This document shows positions 40,668 through 52,784 of a stretch of DNA of 64,000 nt, in pieces. The DNA is from Oxyruncus cristatus (taxonomy: Eukaryota > Chordata > Aves > Passeriformes > Cotingidae): assembly GCA_013399855.1 (NCBI GenBank), contig VXAY01001266.1, positions 1 through 64,000 on the forward strand, read 5' to 3'. Under the pieces are notes generated by a model. It made no database searches. It saw nothing but the letters and a program-made list of their open reading frames with translations, and was not told where the DNA came from. How positions within the stretch are numbered: position 1 is the first letter of the stretch; each line of letters begins with the position of its first letter. A program made the position numbers and the translations under genes.

Positions 40668-40777
40668 TTATTTTACCTCTTCTCTTTCTAAGTAACACAC
40701 ACACAAGTTGTCCTTGCTCAGGAGCACCATGGAGTCCCCACTGGAATGCCAGGAGAGAGACACGATCTGGAAGTCAC
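40668..40777 (-). CDS. WRAP73: WRAP73 exon 12 (last coding exon)
   Basis: The CTGCAG acceptor opens [10 protein letters not shown], then Asp-Ser-Met-Val-Leu-Leu-Ser-Lys-Asp, ending Leu-Glu-Arg-Glu-Glu-Val-Lys and TAA at 40670-40668. The tail is about 11 residues shorter than the human protein. The stop overlaps an AATAAA hexamer (40672-40667). An in-frame GAG|GTAAAA just before the stop could act as a weak donor, so a further small exon is possible but none was found. Confidence 0.88.
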
Positions 40778-43700
40778 CTGCAGGAAGAGATCAGAGTGTG
40801 TCAGCAAGGACCTGGCAGCCCATCCTCTTGCTGGAGGAAAAGGCAGCGGGAATCAGTCACACAAATCCCTGCCAGCCCCGTGCTCTGTCCTTGATACATT
40901 TGACATTTGCTGTCTCATTATGAGCTCCTCCTTTTTCGAGGATAAAAATACCCGTTTTTAAGAAGCTCCAAGAACACACCCGAGTCATTTTCACGATCGT
41001 ATTCAGACTGATTAGTAAGTGGAAAGATGTTTTGTCCCTGATCAGCTGGTGGCAGCTCCTGCAGGGCCTCACCTTTCCTGGGCACCTGCACGGCCACGCA
41101 GCCGGCGGGGGACCACAGGTACACTCGGCTGTTCCCGGTGCACAGGGCCAGGCGCGGCTGCCGCGGGTCCCACTGGAAACACTGGATCGGGCACAGCTGC
41201 TCCAGGACCACCAACAGCTTCAGCTTCCGGATGTCCCAGATCCAGACAGCGTTAGGAATGTTATCTGTAAAGGAAATGGCAGTCACGTAAGACCTGAAGG
41301 ATAAAAGGATCACACTTGTTTTTTTAAATGGGCATTAACTGACACAAATTAAACACAACACAAACACCAGGGGTACCACCACTAGAGTTTTGCCAAGCAA
41401 AGCCTTCAGTATGGCCTTGGAAATACAGCAAAAATGGTAAAAGAAGTGACTTAGTACATCTCCCAGTTCTGCCCTGGCTTTTATCACATCAGTCTGTTTG
41501 ATGGGTTTTGCACCTGACCCACAGCTTTGGCATCCAGACACGAACAGCTCCTCAGGACCATTGAAGGGAAAGATGGAACATTAATTCCATGACTTTCACT
41601 ATCTGAGGCAGTCAGAATCCCTCCTGCTACAGGCTGTGCAGAGTTCTGCCTTTCACAAGACACAGGCTGTAAATGGAGAGGAAGATTTGTGTGTTCCATT
41701 TTCAGTACAGCGACCTCACACACACTTGAAGAAATATGAAAACCTATTATTTTCATCAAATACAGGGCCAAGGCTGAGTTCGTGCTCTGATCAGCCATCC
41801 TGGCAGCTCACACCCCTTGAGGTACAGTAGAAGACAGCCTTGTTTCCTTTGTAGTTACATGTCTCAGCAGAGCTCATTTTACAGAGGAACAAGTGCAATA
41901 AGGAAACAGCCCACATTCCCGGAGTAGGTTTCCCTTTAAGGCAGGGCAGACGGAACTTACCATTTTTGGTTGCCAGGAAACAATTATCTGCACTGAACGC
42001 CAACATCCCAACTCCCATTTTGGGATTTGCCCTGTCAGCAACTGGTTTGATATACTGTAAGGAAACTGGCACCTGGGAAATCTCATCTGGAACGGGAAAT
42101 AAAAGCACTTCACTAAGTGAGCCTGAATGAACAATGCACTTAAATCCCAAGTGTTAAAACCCCTCATCTCTGAAGCGACAGGACCACATTTTACTCTTCT
42201 CCAAGATGTTCCAATCAAAACTTCAGTTGTTTTAAGATACTGCACCTTCATATAACCAGTTCATTATTTCATGCCCTCCTACAAAAAAAGGCAAGGCTGC
42301 AAATCCAGGCAGGTCTGAGATTAAATTAGGAAAAGGAGGGATCAAAATTTCCACTACCTTGTAACTAACATTTCAAACACTGGTGCAAAACAAGGGTGAC
42401 TAACAATGCCACAAACAATGAGATTGGTTTTTACTGCTCTTGAGAACATCCAGAGGATCTGTTCCACCATCCAAGGGGCAGAGTTCACCTATATAATTTA
42501 TTTATAGAAAGACTTCACATGGCAAACTCAAGTGTCTTGTTTAAGTAAACTTTGGCTTACATTTACTCTGTGTGCTGAAGAGAGAACTAGCCAATGCTCC
42601 TGTTGGAGGGAAAGAACATTTCTCTGTTTCAAGAGATGGGGATTTCTCCACTTCTTTGTACACAATCTACAAAGAAATAAGTGAGAGTTGTACAGAAGGG
42701 CCTCGGAGAGTTTGATCATGGGCTGTTACCAAATACCCACATCCCACAGACTCTTTGCACATTTATTATATCTCAGCATCTCCTGGTTCATCAGAGGAAA
42801 GGGTTTTGGTAGACAGACATGGAATTCAGCATTCCCAGGGAATCCCGGGCTTGGAACCACGATCAGGAAAAACAGTGCTGTGACAAATACACAAACCTTG
42901 AAGTCTACAAGGAATGAATCTGCCACAGTGCACGTCATGCATTATTCCTGACAGGAAAATAAATCATCCTCGTTACAGTGGGAACACGGATTTCATTTTG
43001 TAACCAAGAATCTTTAATCTGATTCTATCATAAATAAATGCAAACCAAGTGCAGCGTTGCAGAAGGAAATAGCAAAAATATTTCAGAGTGCCTACAACAT
43101 ATTCCCAAACACGAGCACCAGGCTAAAAAGCACCAACTGCAATTCCTGTCTGTGTAGTGGAGATTAACAGAGCTATTTCCATTTGTTTTCCGTGACATAT
43201 TTTACACCTAACTGGAAGTAAAGGCATTTCTCAGCCATGAGAAGCTTTGCTGAAGTGCTTTAGTGGCTCGTGCCTTTCTTCTGGTTAAGGGACATCACCA
43301 GAGTTGTGTGACTACTGCAGAGTTACAGTCCACACACAAACTCTTCCAGGAGACCTGTGCAGTCCCTCCTACAGTGGCAAACAACTCTACACACTGTTCT
43401 TGTTACCTCTGTGGATGAGATCAGCCCGGGATTTTTGGAACAAGACTAAAGCTCTGTGCCTGCTGCCAACGACCCAGAATCTGTCAGGCCTTGCAGGTAC
43501 AGGTATAAAGGATAAAATCAATGCTGACAGATGTTCCAGGAAATGCTCTTTAGGTGAGCTGGATGAGCCTGTCCACACAGGATGCGACTCCGATCACAAT
43601 CCAGTTCCAGTGGTGTTTAAAGTCAGGAACTGTATGAAGCTGAGACAAATCCCTCCTCCTTCCCAAGGGCAGCCACCACCTACACCAAATACACTGGCAT

Positions 43701-46700
43701 ATGACAGGAGCATCTGAGAATCTCTTAGTGCTAAGGAGATGATCACAGACACATATCCCATCAAATCTGAAAGGATTCCCCCATCTTTCTTACATTCCCA
43801 AGTTGTCATGCAGTTTCCCAAGCCCTAATTAGGTATCAGGAGGGAAAAAAAAATAAAAAAAAAATCAAGGTCTCCAAAATGACATGGATTTATCAGCATC
43901 TTTCAGATACAAACAGCAGCACCAAAGCTCTGCTAACAAATCCAGGATTTTGGATCCATACTTACAGTCTTTTTGCTGGCAATGGTTGCTGGATGTTCAA
44001 ACTCTGTGATCTTCTTCCACGTCACGTGGTTCAAGATACGCACCTGGTTCAGGAAGCATTGCAAGAGCAGACTGTCAGGACAAGGCCCTACATATGGTTT
44101 ACACAAAAGAGAGGGAAAACAAACCTATTTCTCACCTTCTCATCAAAGCTGCCAATTGCCAGGAACTGGCTGCTGGGGCTCCAGGCAACCGACTTGATGC
44201 CCAGGGGCCACTCATAGGCACGGTAGGAGGAGAGCAGTCTGCCATCGAGGGAGTACAGCAAGAGCTTATACTGAAACACAGGCAGGCATGCTGAGCACCA
44301 GCAGGAGTGTTAAAAACCACAGGCAGGCAAAGCATTCCTCCCAAACTCTCTCTGTTTAAAATGCAGCAAGTTAAATACGGAGGTCACGGTCTCTTATCTA
44401 CGAGTTCAGAGGCTCCAGGGTTCATTGCTCACTTTCTGGATGAGTAGTTTTAGAACTGTAAAATCACTGTGCAGTGCAATATCAGTAAAGCTGTAGAAGA
44501 CTCTTACAGAGAATTCTTCCATTATTATTTCATTAGCACCTTCTGCAACGTTTACAACCAATGTTTTTCTTTGCAAGATAAATTAGAAAGAATTTGCTGT
44601 CATTGAATATTTACAGAACAGTGACATCCACTTGCAAGGACATCCATCCCAAATGTAAGTACAATATTAAACAAAAGCTGAACTCAAACCATTTTATGTT
44701 TAAAAGAAACATTTTAAACACCAGTTATTTTAGTTACTGCTTTATACATGATGCCTAAAGACCAGCTTGAACTCTCCCAAAAAGATGATCTGCTTTTCTC
44801 CTACCTCCAGGCATGAGTCCCACGCTGCCAGCACACAGCCATTAGGAGCCCACTCAATCCCAAACAGATCCTGTGTTTCAGTGTCAAAATGCTGCTCCCA
44901 AAAGAGAAACAACAAACCCATCTGAAATGCTATGTCAACGAATCCTGACAGAATGTTCAGTTTTATACTTTCAAGGCCTACCACAAATGCAAAAGAGCCT
45001 TTTGCATGCCAGAGTAGAAACAAAAATATTTCCTTTTGTAATATTTGCTTCCCTTTACAGAAAGGGCAAAAGTTCCTATACCTTCAAATGAACAGCATTT
45101 CGTAAGAAAATTAAATTAGTTACACTGAAACAGTCAAGAAATCCAGGTAGCCTAATTCCTTGTCTCCAAGTCTGGTACAGGATCATAGAACCCCAGGATG
45201 GTTTGAGCTGGAAGGGACCTTAGAGCTCATTTTGTTCCACCACCCTGCACTGGGCAGGGACACCTTCCACTAGACGAGTTGCTCCAAGCCCCATCCAACC
45301 TGGCCTTGAACACTTCCAAGGATGGAGCAGCCACAATTTCCACAACAAAGATTATTAGGGAAGAGCTCAGGAACACAACAAGCACTTAGTGATAGTTCCC
45401 AAATTTTTCTATCAGCTTCTAGTGAGCCTCAGAATTCCTGAGCCAGAGGTGACACTACATACAGACAAGTTCCTACGAGGTTTAATTGCTCAGATCCACC
45501 CCGTTCCCCACATCACTGTCACCCTTCCTGGACTGATCTCCTGGGTGAGCAGTTTCTATCACACATTCTGAGTAAAGCACTTGCTACTCTCACTATTACT
45601 AACACAGTAATGTCACAACACAGGCAGCAGTGGGAGGAGAGGGCAGAGCTTACCCTGAGGAGCTGCCAGTTGCTGCACACGAAGATGCTGATGAAGTCCT
45701 TGCAGTCGCGTCGCTCTGCCACGGCCATGTAACGCCCGTCCTTGGTGAAAACCACCCCTGCCAGGGGACAGAGTTAATTAAAACTGTGTTAAACAGAAGA
45801 GAGACAGCAAGGCAGGACAGCTGATGAGTCTTCAGCGAGGAACAGTTACTCCCAATTCAAAGCAGAAATAAGAGAGGAGAAAGAATCTCTTCGCAGAAGG
45901 TCACATTAATCAAGGCAAAGCACAGTGTTACTGATTCGCTTGTGTCAGCAATTTTTGAGCTTGGAATGTACAATTCCTCAGGATGCAGAGCTTCAAAACA
46001 CATCTGATCACTGACAGTTGTTACATAAACCCCACAGATTTCAAATAACCACTTCATTTAGCCTGGCTAAACGGATCAGTTATGCAACCATCAGTTCTCC
46101 ACCAACTCCCAGGCACTGCTCCCCATCCACTCCGATTTTATTTGGAATACATAATTGTCTTTGTCATCTGTGGGATACAACCCTCAGGCAGGAAACTGCT
46201 CACCACAGCCATGTGGTCTGACAGCCCTGGCACAAGCTTCCCTTTCCAACCCTTCCATGTGCAAAAGACGAGAAGGAATTGGATTAATGTTTTTCACCAC
46301 AGCGCATCCAGCTTAATTTAATGTCTTCACACTAAATTCATTTTTCCTTTCTGCCACATTAAAAGGCTATTCCTGGGTAGATGTGTGACACTCACCCTGC
46401 TGACACGCTTTGGGGTACTTGATGTAGGACACAGACTTGGTGCACAAGGACCACACCGTTATCCGCAGCTGGCAGAGGAAAGGGAGTACTTTGGGTTATT
46501 TTTGTAGATAAAAAAGGAATTAAGCAAATAGAAAAACATCAACCTAATTCAGCAGCACAAAGTAGATCAATGAACCTTCTGTGGTTAATTAAACTCTGTG
46601 CCTATTCTGTCTGGCTCAATGTGTGTGAAGAATTCTCTCCCAGCTCCCTGCAGTTAGGAGGGTATTTACCCCGAATTTACATTGCACCACATGGAGGACT

Positions 46701-49700
46701 CTAGAGTGGGGCACAAAATTCACACCACCAGTACGGAGATTTGCATTTTGCACTTCCCTCCTCAGCCACACACAAGAAGGTGATGTCACAGGATCACTGA
46801 AAAATCAGAAAACACCCCAAACCTGCCCTGCAAAGCAAGGTGTGACGCTGGTGTTGGGGGATTTCTGGAGCTGCAGAGGGCAGGCAGCTGCAGACCCAGC
46901 CTCCCCACAGCTCCCCAAGGTCACAGCTGCACCCCAGGCTCGGCCCTGCCATCTGCACATTATCCAATTAAAAACAAATACTCCCTCTCCCTTAGCAACA
47001 GCAGCCCCAGACACAGGGACACTCAGGATGGCATGTGAGCCTTCGCATTTGGAGTTGGAGCGACGAGTGTTTCCAGGGACAGTTTTTCCCTTGTGTTTTC
47101 CTACAGCGAGGTAAGATTCCAGAAGAGCTGCAGGTAGAGCTTTCTGCAGTAAAGATTTTTTTCCCAATATCCAATCCAAATCGACTCTCTGTCGGTTTGA
47201 AGCCATTCCCCCTTGTCCTGGTCACTCCAGGCCCTCGTGCAGAGTCTCTCTCCATCTTTCTTGTGGGCTCCCTCCAGGTACTGGAAGAACAATTAGGTCA
47301 TTCTGGAGCCTTCTCTTCTCCTGCTGAACAATCCCAATTCTCTCAGATTTTTCCTCCCAGCAGAGCTGCTCCATCCCTCTGATCATCTTGGTGCCTCCTC
47401 TGGACTCGCTCCAGCAGCTCCGTGTCCTTCCTGTGCTGGAACCCCAGGGCTGGAGGCAGCACCGCAGGGGGGTCTCACCTGAGGGAGCAGAGGGGCAGAA
47501 TCCCCTCTACAAGTTTAGCAGGTCCTGGAGGAATCCAGGAGATGAAGGACATTAATCAAGTTTTATCCCTGCACCCCTCACTTCCGGCCACGCGAGCCCA
47601 GTGTTGTCAGGCTGCTCCTCTTTAAGATTTACTTTAAAAATACCAACACGATGCCTCTGCACATTCTCCTGCAGCAACTGCAGTGCTGAAATGCTGCTGG
47701 GGACTATTAATTGCAGCCCTAAATGCACTGGCTGCTCTTCCTCCCCTGAGCAAAACACACAGCACACATTCCCCAGCCACTTAATACAAGCTTAGCAGCT
47801 GCAGGCTTCGAATGCTGAGGGCTGGATCGTCATTTTTCCTGACAAAGGCATCTGAGTTTACACTTGTGCTGCTATTTGGCCTCATGATCAGCTCCCCTGG
47901 CCATCCTGGACCACATCAGCTGCTCTGAGCCTCAGGAGGCAAAACCTTCCTGCTCAAGTGGAGCTCAAGTGCACAAGAAGAGGGAAACGTCTGGAGGTGA
48001 GACAGCACATCCCATACTGAGCTCCCACTGTCACCTCTGCCCTGCCCGATGCTCCACCGCAGGGAAAAGGCAATTACACCTTCATTTTGAAGTCCTTCTG
48101 CATCCATCTCTGCTCCATCATGGAGCCACAGAATCATTTGGGTTGGAAAAGGCCTCCAAGTCCATCCTGTGCCCGATGGCCACCCTGTCTCCCAGCCCAG
48201 AGCACTCAGTGGCACAGCCAGTCATTCCTTGGACACCTCCAGGGATGGGGACTCCACCACTGCCCTGGGCAGCCCCTTCCAAGGCCTGACAACTCCTCCC
48301 GTGAAGAAATTCCTCCGGATGTCCAACCTGACCCTCCCCTGGCACAGCTTGAGGCTGTTTCCTCTTGCCCTGTTGCTTGTTGCCTCTTCAGCTTCGCTCT
48401 CTCTCTCCTGCAAGGGCTGCAGGCTCAAAGGGAAGCAAACACAAGTCAGAGCCCACAGATCCACTCTGCCCCAACTCCACTGTAACCTCTCATCCAACTC
48501 ATACAACCTGAGGGTCTGGCCCAGTGTAAGAAACATTCAAAACCAAACTATTTTGATTCCTGAGATCAGGATCCTTTTCTGTTGTTCCATTTGTGCACAC
48601 TGAGACATTCCCACAAACTGAGAAACTCACGTTACGTGCTTAATGTATGGATTTCACACCCCCTTACCTGGATTAACAGTATGTTTACAATTAAATCGTG
48701 ACAGAAAGGGAAAACCTGCATACTCCCACATGGAACATTATTCCACAATCTCACCCAAGACGCCAACGTAAATTAGATGAAGATTAGAAAGATTATGTCA
48801 CAGCTCACAGAGAGGATCAGGAGAGACAGAAACATCAAACACAGAGAAACAAAACGTTTCAAAAATGACAAGAAATTTGCATTGCTGCTTGCTGCCTTTC
48901 TCATGGAATTCAGAGGGAAGGGACAATGGTCTTTGTAGCAGGAGAACAGACCATGGTCCATTAATTCTGCAGCGAGCCCTTCTCCAATGCTCATTTTGGG
49001 GGATACTTTCTGTCCAGCATCGATGACTCGACTGAGTGGAGCTGTCAAACTCAAATCCTCAAGATAATGGTGTCTGAGAAGTTTTCAGCTGTTGTTTTGC
49101 AGTGGAAAAACAAACCAAAAGCAGAAGCATTTTTAAAATAGCCTAAAAACAGCTGAGAAATAAAAAGTATTTGGATGGTAACGTGATAAACAGTGTCCAG
49201 CGCCGGGCCCAGGACTACGGCCCGATGTTGACAGCTCCAGGCAGGTGTAGGACTGGTGATTTTCAGCAGACAAAAACACACTTTTAAACAACCTACAGCT
49301 CAAATGACTGTCAACTCTTGTCCCAGACTTGACTGGGTCACTCAGCCCCTTACATAGCAGTGTCTGTCAGCACCGGATTTCAGAAGATTATTCAGAGCAC
49401 ATTCCTCGCCAGAAAGCATTTTTCAGCCAACGCAGCCACTCACAGTTACTAAGGATTAGCTCGGATACACACAAAAACACACACTTTTCCCTGCTGCTGG
49501 AGTTCCAGAGAAGCTCCTTAATGCTTAAGGACCTAATGTGGAAGGAGAGAAAGTACAACGTATGTAGTTTATAAGCACAGCTCTTCAGAGAAGGACTCCA
49601 GAACATCTTCACACCATTTATCCCACAACACAAGGGTCATGAGGAAGCACAGAATCCTGGAATAGTTTGGGCTGGAAGGGACCTCCAAGATCATCCAGCT

Positions 49701-52673
49701 CCACTGACATCTTCCACTTGACCAGGTTGTTCCAAGTCCTGTCCAACCTGGCCTTAAACATTTCCAGGGACATGAAGAGGACCCAGATCTTTCACCTGCA
49801 GCTCTTGCTTAAGCTCTACCCACGCCTATAAATTCTGGTGGAACAATGGCACTCTAAGAGGAGATACACCTGGTTCCATACCTTCCACAGGACACTGCCT
49901 CCCGGAATGGATCCTGGGAGAGGAATGCAGACCACAAAGACCCTGACTGCAAGTTAGTTGAATCCAAAAGCAGGTGTCCAAAGATGGTTCCAAGCTCTGT
50001 TCAGTGGTGCCCAGCAACAGGACAAGGAGTGATAGCCATAAATTAAATGAGGAAGAATTCCTTTCCATGGAGCACTGGAACAGGTGCCCAGGGAGGGCAT
50101 GGAGTTTCCCTCTCTAGAGCTTCCCAACCCACCTGGACACATTCCTGTGTAACCTGCTCCAGGTGACCCTGCCTTGGCAGGGGGTTGGACTGGATAATCT
50201 CCAGAGGGCCCTTCCAACCCCAAGTATTCAGGGATTCTGTAATGATTTTTCTGAGCCACTGCTAAGTACAGACTGCTAGATATTAATTAGTACAAACACA
50301 TCCTTTAAAAAAACTAATTCAGGGAATAAGAAAGTAACTTCTGAGCTTTCAGCGGAGCTCACACACTGACCTGAAGCATTACAAGCACGAATGATTAGCT
50401 GGTGCTGTTTGAAAGTGTCAGGAGGCCAAAGCCGAGCTGAGCTGGCTGATGGGAACCCCCAAATCCCCCAGGCAATCACTGGATTTGATAACACGCTGAT
50501 ATTAAATAACCTCACAGTTTGCCCCCAGCACTGCCCACGTCTGTCCCCCCCAGACCGTGGATTTAGCAGAGGGAGTAAACACAGCTCGGAGCGCGGCCGG
50601 GCCCAGGCAGCTGTCTCACAACAGCTAATTTAGCAACCTGTTTACAGCTGGAGAGGAAACTTATCCCAACACAGATGCCAACTTGGCAAAGGCTTAATGA
50701 AATCCTCTAAGGTCAAACCAAGTTCTGTTGGGAGTCAATAAATCCCTGCTGGGCCACCCCCACACACACGTGCCACGAGATACTCACTGGGAGCACACAG
50801 CACCCACCCGCAGTGGGGTCCCGACTCCTCCACTGCTGCCTGGCCAGCAGGGATGGCTGCACTGCCTCCAGGATGGAATTCTGGGCTCATTTTTTAATTT
50901 TAATTGTCATCAGAGTAATTCACACCCAGGAAAACCAAGGCCTAACCCTCATACTCCACAGTCTAAAGGGGGGGAGCCTGCACACACACACATAGGTCCC
51001 CATCTATATCCCCCTGATATGGGGGTTTGCCCCCCCAAAAAAGGAAGAAATCTTGCAATGCAGCATGCGAATTCAGTGCTAGCCAGGGCCACGGCACAAG
51101 AACCTGTCACATAAACCCAGCCAAAGGTTTGAAAAGAGTAAACACAAGGAGAAATGCAGTTCTTGGCTATTTTCTGACCCTTCATTATTATACTGAACAA
51201 CAGGAATCATCAGCTCTAATCCAAAGGTGGACCAGTCAGAATCCACAGGCCTTCCAACCTGGATTCTACCACAGTGTGCATTCCCCAGTATGGCTCTTAA
51301 TAAGCACTTAGAAGTGTTTTAATTTTAATTTTCCAACTGGTTCCATCAGTAGTCTGACTGCTGTGTATCAAATCAAACAACTGGGAAAGTATTTCCAAGA
51401 CCTGGATCTAAATCTCGTCTCACAGGTCAATAAACCTAAGCCTGTATTTTTTAATTCCATATCACTCTGAAACATACATGGTTTTGGTTGTTTTGTTTTT
51501 TTCCTAGAAATCCTGCAAACAACATATCAGATTTCTGAGATTCCAAATTTCTAAATTTGATGAATGCCATCAAAATATCAAAACAAAATCATCAGAATAT
51601 GTTCTCAAACACAAAATTTTACCTTCAGATTTAAGAGTCCATTTTCTATCTTATCACCAGAAGCAAGAGGATAAAATGTTAACGGAACAACAAACATCCA
51701 AGCTGGAATTAACCTGGGTTACACACAGGAATACAGAGCTGCACCCGTGTTCTCCACCATCACTGCAGCTTTAAGAGCTTTGGGTTATTTTAGGAGGCAA
51801 GGGGCAGACAGCAACATCTGACACCGTGGAGAGCAATCCTGACTTGACACTCACATGGAACTCGGTGGTGTTGAGGATGTGACGACCGTCCGGACTCCAG
51901 CATGAAGCCACCAATCCCGCGGAGCCCTCGTCGATCTTACAGTGCCAGTCCGGCTGCTCCAGGGACCAGACCTGGGGCAGGGGGCAACCAGACAGTGCAG
52001 GAAACAACAGCTCATCAACACCTCTGCTCAGGGGAACTCCCCACAGCTGAGAGCCCCATTCCAGGCAGCCCAGGAGCTCCCGACCACCCACGGCCATGAA
52101 GGACTGGCGCTGGATCCCACTGCAAAAGTGAGTCCACCCCTCTGGGGCGATAATGGAAGTGGAAAATGAGGTGGGGTTGGTTTTTCTGTGATAAATATTC
52201 TGAATATTCAACATTTTTAAAAAGTTTTAGTCTATTTAACAAGTCTGCACGTTATATATTTTCTGCTGCAGTAAGAAACTGGTACGTTAATGTGCCGCTG
52301 TGATTTGTTTTATTAAATATTTTTATTTTAAATATTCTTTGAAAAAGTAAGATGTTTGTTGTGGCTTTAAAAATCCTGGTATGCTGGGTTATACTCAAAC
52401 TACGTTATCAACACCAGGAACTTCAGCAGACCTTCAGACTAGTGCTGGCTATTAAGCTCTCACTCCCAGCACACCCGAATTCCCAACAGCAAACAGATTC
52501 TCTCCTGCTTTAGTCCTCACCTGGACAATCCCTCGCTTGTACATGGCACACAGGATGAACAGGGAGTCCGATGACCACTCGATGTACTGGATCTGATCCA
52601 GGCAGGTGTAGAGCTGGCGGACCTGGAGGGAACTCGCATCCCGAACCACCAAGCGGTGCTGCACACACGAGGC
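40668..52673 (-). CDS. WRAP73: WRAP73, WD repeat protein antisense to TP73; exon 1 in gap
   Basis: WRAP73 (WDR8) is a WD40-repeat protein. From the literature it partners SSX2IP at centrosomes and centriolar satellites in spindle anchoring and ciliogenesis. Eleven minus-strand exons join without a phase break: 52673-52521, 51971-51855, 46468-46396, 45757-45654, 44891-44805, 44270-44136, 44043-43966, 42666-42561, 42086-41961, 41264-41073 and 40777-40668. They give 426 residues. About 23 N-terminal residues (exon 1) are absent and presumably lie in the N run at 53501-53685, making about 449 against 460 in human. WD-like strands include Cys-Trp-Ser-Pro-Asp-Gly-Arg, Glu-Trp-Ala-Pro-Asn-Gly, Ala-Trp-Ser-Pro-Ser-Ser-Gln and Ile-Trp-Asp-Ile-Arg. 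It is divergent to TP73 and convergent with TPRG1L. Introns over 300 bp hold only CR1 fragments and unremarkable sequence. Confidence 0.97.
41073..41264 (-). CDS. WRAP73: WRAP73 exon 11
   Basis: A 192-base exon, phase 1 to 1. It includes [12 protein letters not shown], then Gln-Trp-Asp-Pro-Arg-Gln-Pro-Arg-Leu and Tyr-Leu-Trp-Ser-Pro-Ala-Gly-Cys. These are C-terminal WD blades. Acceptor TTTACAG, donor GTGAGG. Confidence 0.97.
41961..42086 (-). CDS. WRAP73: WRAP73 exon 10
   Basis: A 126-base exon, phase 1 to 1. It runs from [11 protein letters not shown]ough [10 protein letters not shown] to Phe-Leu-Ala-Thr-Lys-Asn. Acceptor TTCCAG, donor GTAAGT. Confidence 0.96.
42561..42666 (-). CDS. WRAP73: WRAP73 exon 9
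   Basis: A 106-base exon, phase 0 to 1 (TTTGTAG acceptor, GTAAGC donor). It encodes [10 protein letters not shown] and then a low-conservation Ser/Pro-rich linker ending Ser-Thr-Gln-Ser-Lys. The matching human segment is also a variable Pro/Gly-rich loop. It has no ATG, so ORF scans miss it. Confidence 0.9.
43966..44043 (-). CDS. WRAP73: WRAP73 exon 8
   Basis: A 78-base phase 0-0 exon of 26 codons beginning [11 protein letters not shown] and ending Ser-Lys-Lys-Thr. Acceptor AACCAG, donor GTAAGT. It lies only 92 bp from exon 7. Confidence 0.95.
44136..44270 (-). CDS. WRAP73: WRAP73 exon 7
   Basis: A 135-base phase 0-0 exon of 45 codons. It runs from [11 protein letters not shown]ough Ala-Trp-Ser-Pro-Ser-Ser-Gln-Phe-Leu to Ser-Phe-Asp-Glu-Lys. 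Acceptor TTTCAG, donor GTGAGA. Confidence 0.97.
44805..44891 (-). CDS. WRAP73: WRAP73 exon 6
   Basis: An 87-base phase 0-0 exon of 29 codons. It runs from His-Phe-Asp-Thr-Glu-Thr-Gln-Asp through Glu-Trp-Ala-Pro-Asn-Gly-Cys to Ser-Cys-Leu-Glu. Acceptor GAGCAG, donor GTAGGA. Confidence 0.97.
45182..45362 (-). mobile_element. CR1 LINE 3' end in WRAP73 intron 5
   Basis: The plus strand reads the reverse CR1 signature ATCATAGAACCCCAGGATGG, then GAGCTGGAAGGGACCTTAGAG and CCATCCAACCTGGCCTTGAAC. It is a minus-oriented CR1 tail, 5' truncated. Confidence 0.93.
45654..45757 (-). CDS. WRAP73: WRAP73 exon 5
   Basis: A 104-base exon, phase 1 to 0 (GGCAG acceptor, GTAAGC donor). It encodes [19 protein letters not shown]ough Trp-Gln-Leu-Leu-Arg. 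Confidence 0.97.
46396..46468 (-). CDS. WRAP73: WRAP73 exon 4
   Basis: A 73-base exon (CTGCCAG acceptor, GTGAGT donor), phase 0 to 1. It encodes [12 protein letters not shown]ough Tyr-Pro-Lys-Ala-Cys-Gln-Gln. It has no internal ATG, so start-to-stop ORF scanning misses it. Confidence 0.96.
47130..47520 (-). mobile_element. CR1 LINE fragment in WRAP73 intron 3
   Basis: A long minus-oriented CR1 segment upstream of the extreme 3' end. Plus-strand signatures include TTTGAAGCCATTCCCCCTTG, 'tgggctccctccaggtactg', 'gagccttctcttctcctgct' and CTGGACTCGCTCCAGCAGCTC. No intact reverse-transcriptase frame remains. Confidence 0.92.
48120..48385 (-). mobile_element. CR1 LINE 3' end in WRAP73 intron 3
   Basis: The minus-oriented CR1 tail begins ACAGAATCATTTGGGTTGGA on the plus strand and continues through 'gacacctccagggatgggga', CTGGGCAGCCCCTTCCAAGG and 'ggatgtccaacctgaccctc'. 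It is closely related to the copy at 9745-10032, in the opposite orientation. Confidence 0.95.
49650..49765 (-). mobile_element. CR1 LINE tail fragment in WRAP73 intron 3
   Basis: The plus strand reads CACAGAATCCTGGAATAGTT, then GGGCTGGAAGGGACCTCCAAG and CTGTCCAACCTGGCCTTAAAC, a short minus-oriented CR1 3' end. Confidence 0.92.
50020..50245 (+). mobile_element. CR1 LINE 3' end in WRAP73 intron 3
   Basis: Plus-oriented CR1: GGTGCCCAGGGAGGGCATGG, then GCAGGGGGTTGGACTGGATA and CCCTTCCAACCCCAAGTATTC with an ATTCTGTAAT tail. Its orientation is opposite to the neighbouring copy at 49650-49765. Confidence 0.92.
51855..51971 (-). CDS. WRAP73: WRAP73 exon 3
   Basis: A 117-base phase 0-0 exon of 39 codons. 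It runs from Val-Trp-Ser-Leu-Glu-Gln to Thr-Thr-Glu-Phe-His and includes Cys-Trp-Ser-Pro-Asp-Gly-Arg. Acceptor CCCCAG, donor GTGAGT. Confidence 0.97.
52521..52673 (-). CDS. WRAP73: WRAP73 exon 2
   Basis: A 153-base phase 0-0 exon (CTCAG acceptor, GTGAGG donor). It runs from Ala-Ser-Cys-Val-Gln-His-Arg-Leu through Tyr-Thr-Cys-Leu-Asp-Gln-Ile-Gln to Lys-Arg-Gly-Ile-Val-Gln. This corresponds to the first WD blades, starting near human residue 24. Confidence 0.96.
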
Positions 52674-52784
52674 CTGAGCGGGACAGGAACAGGGCTGAGC
52701 AGGGGCAGGATCCTGGGCTGGAGCACCGGGACTGTCCCTGCCAGGCTGCCACTGCCCAGCTCACTGGAATCTGGGGTGTAGTTC

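Larger units (their letters stand above)
46469..51854 (-). other. WRAP73: WRAP73 intron 3 (5.4 kb), CR1-rich
   Basis: The largest WRAP73 intron. It carries at least four CR1 fragments (listed separately). Outside them I see no exon, RNA gene or other element. Confidence 0.8.
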
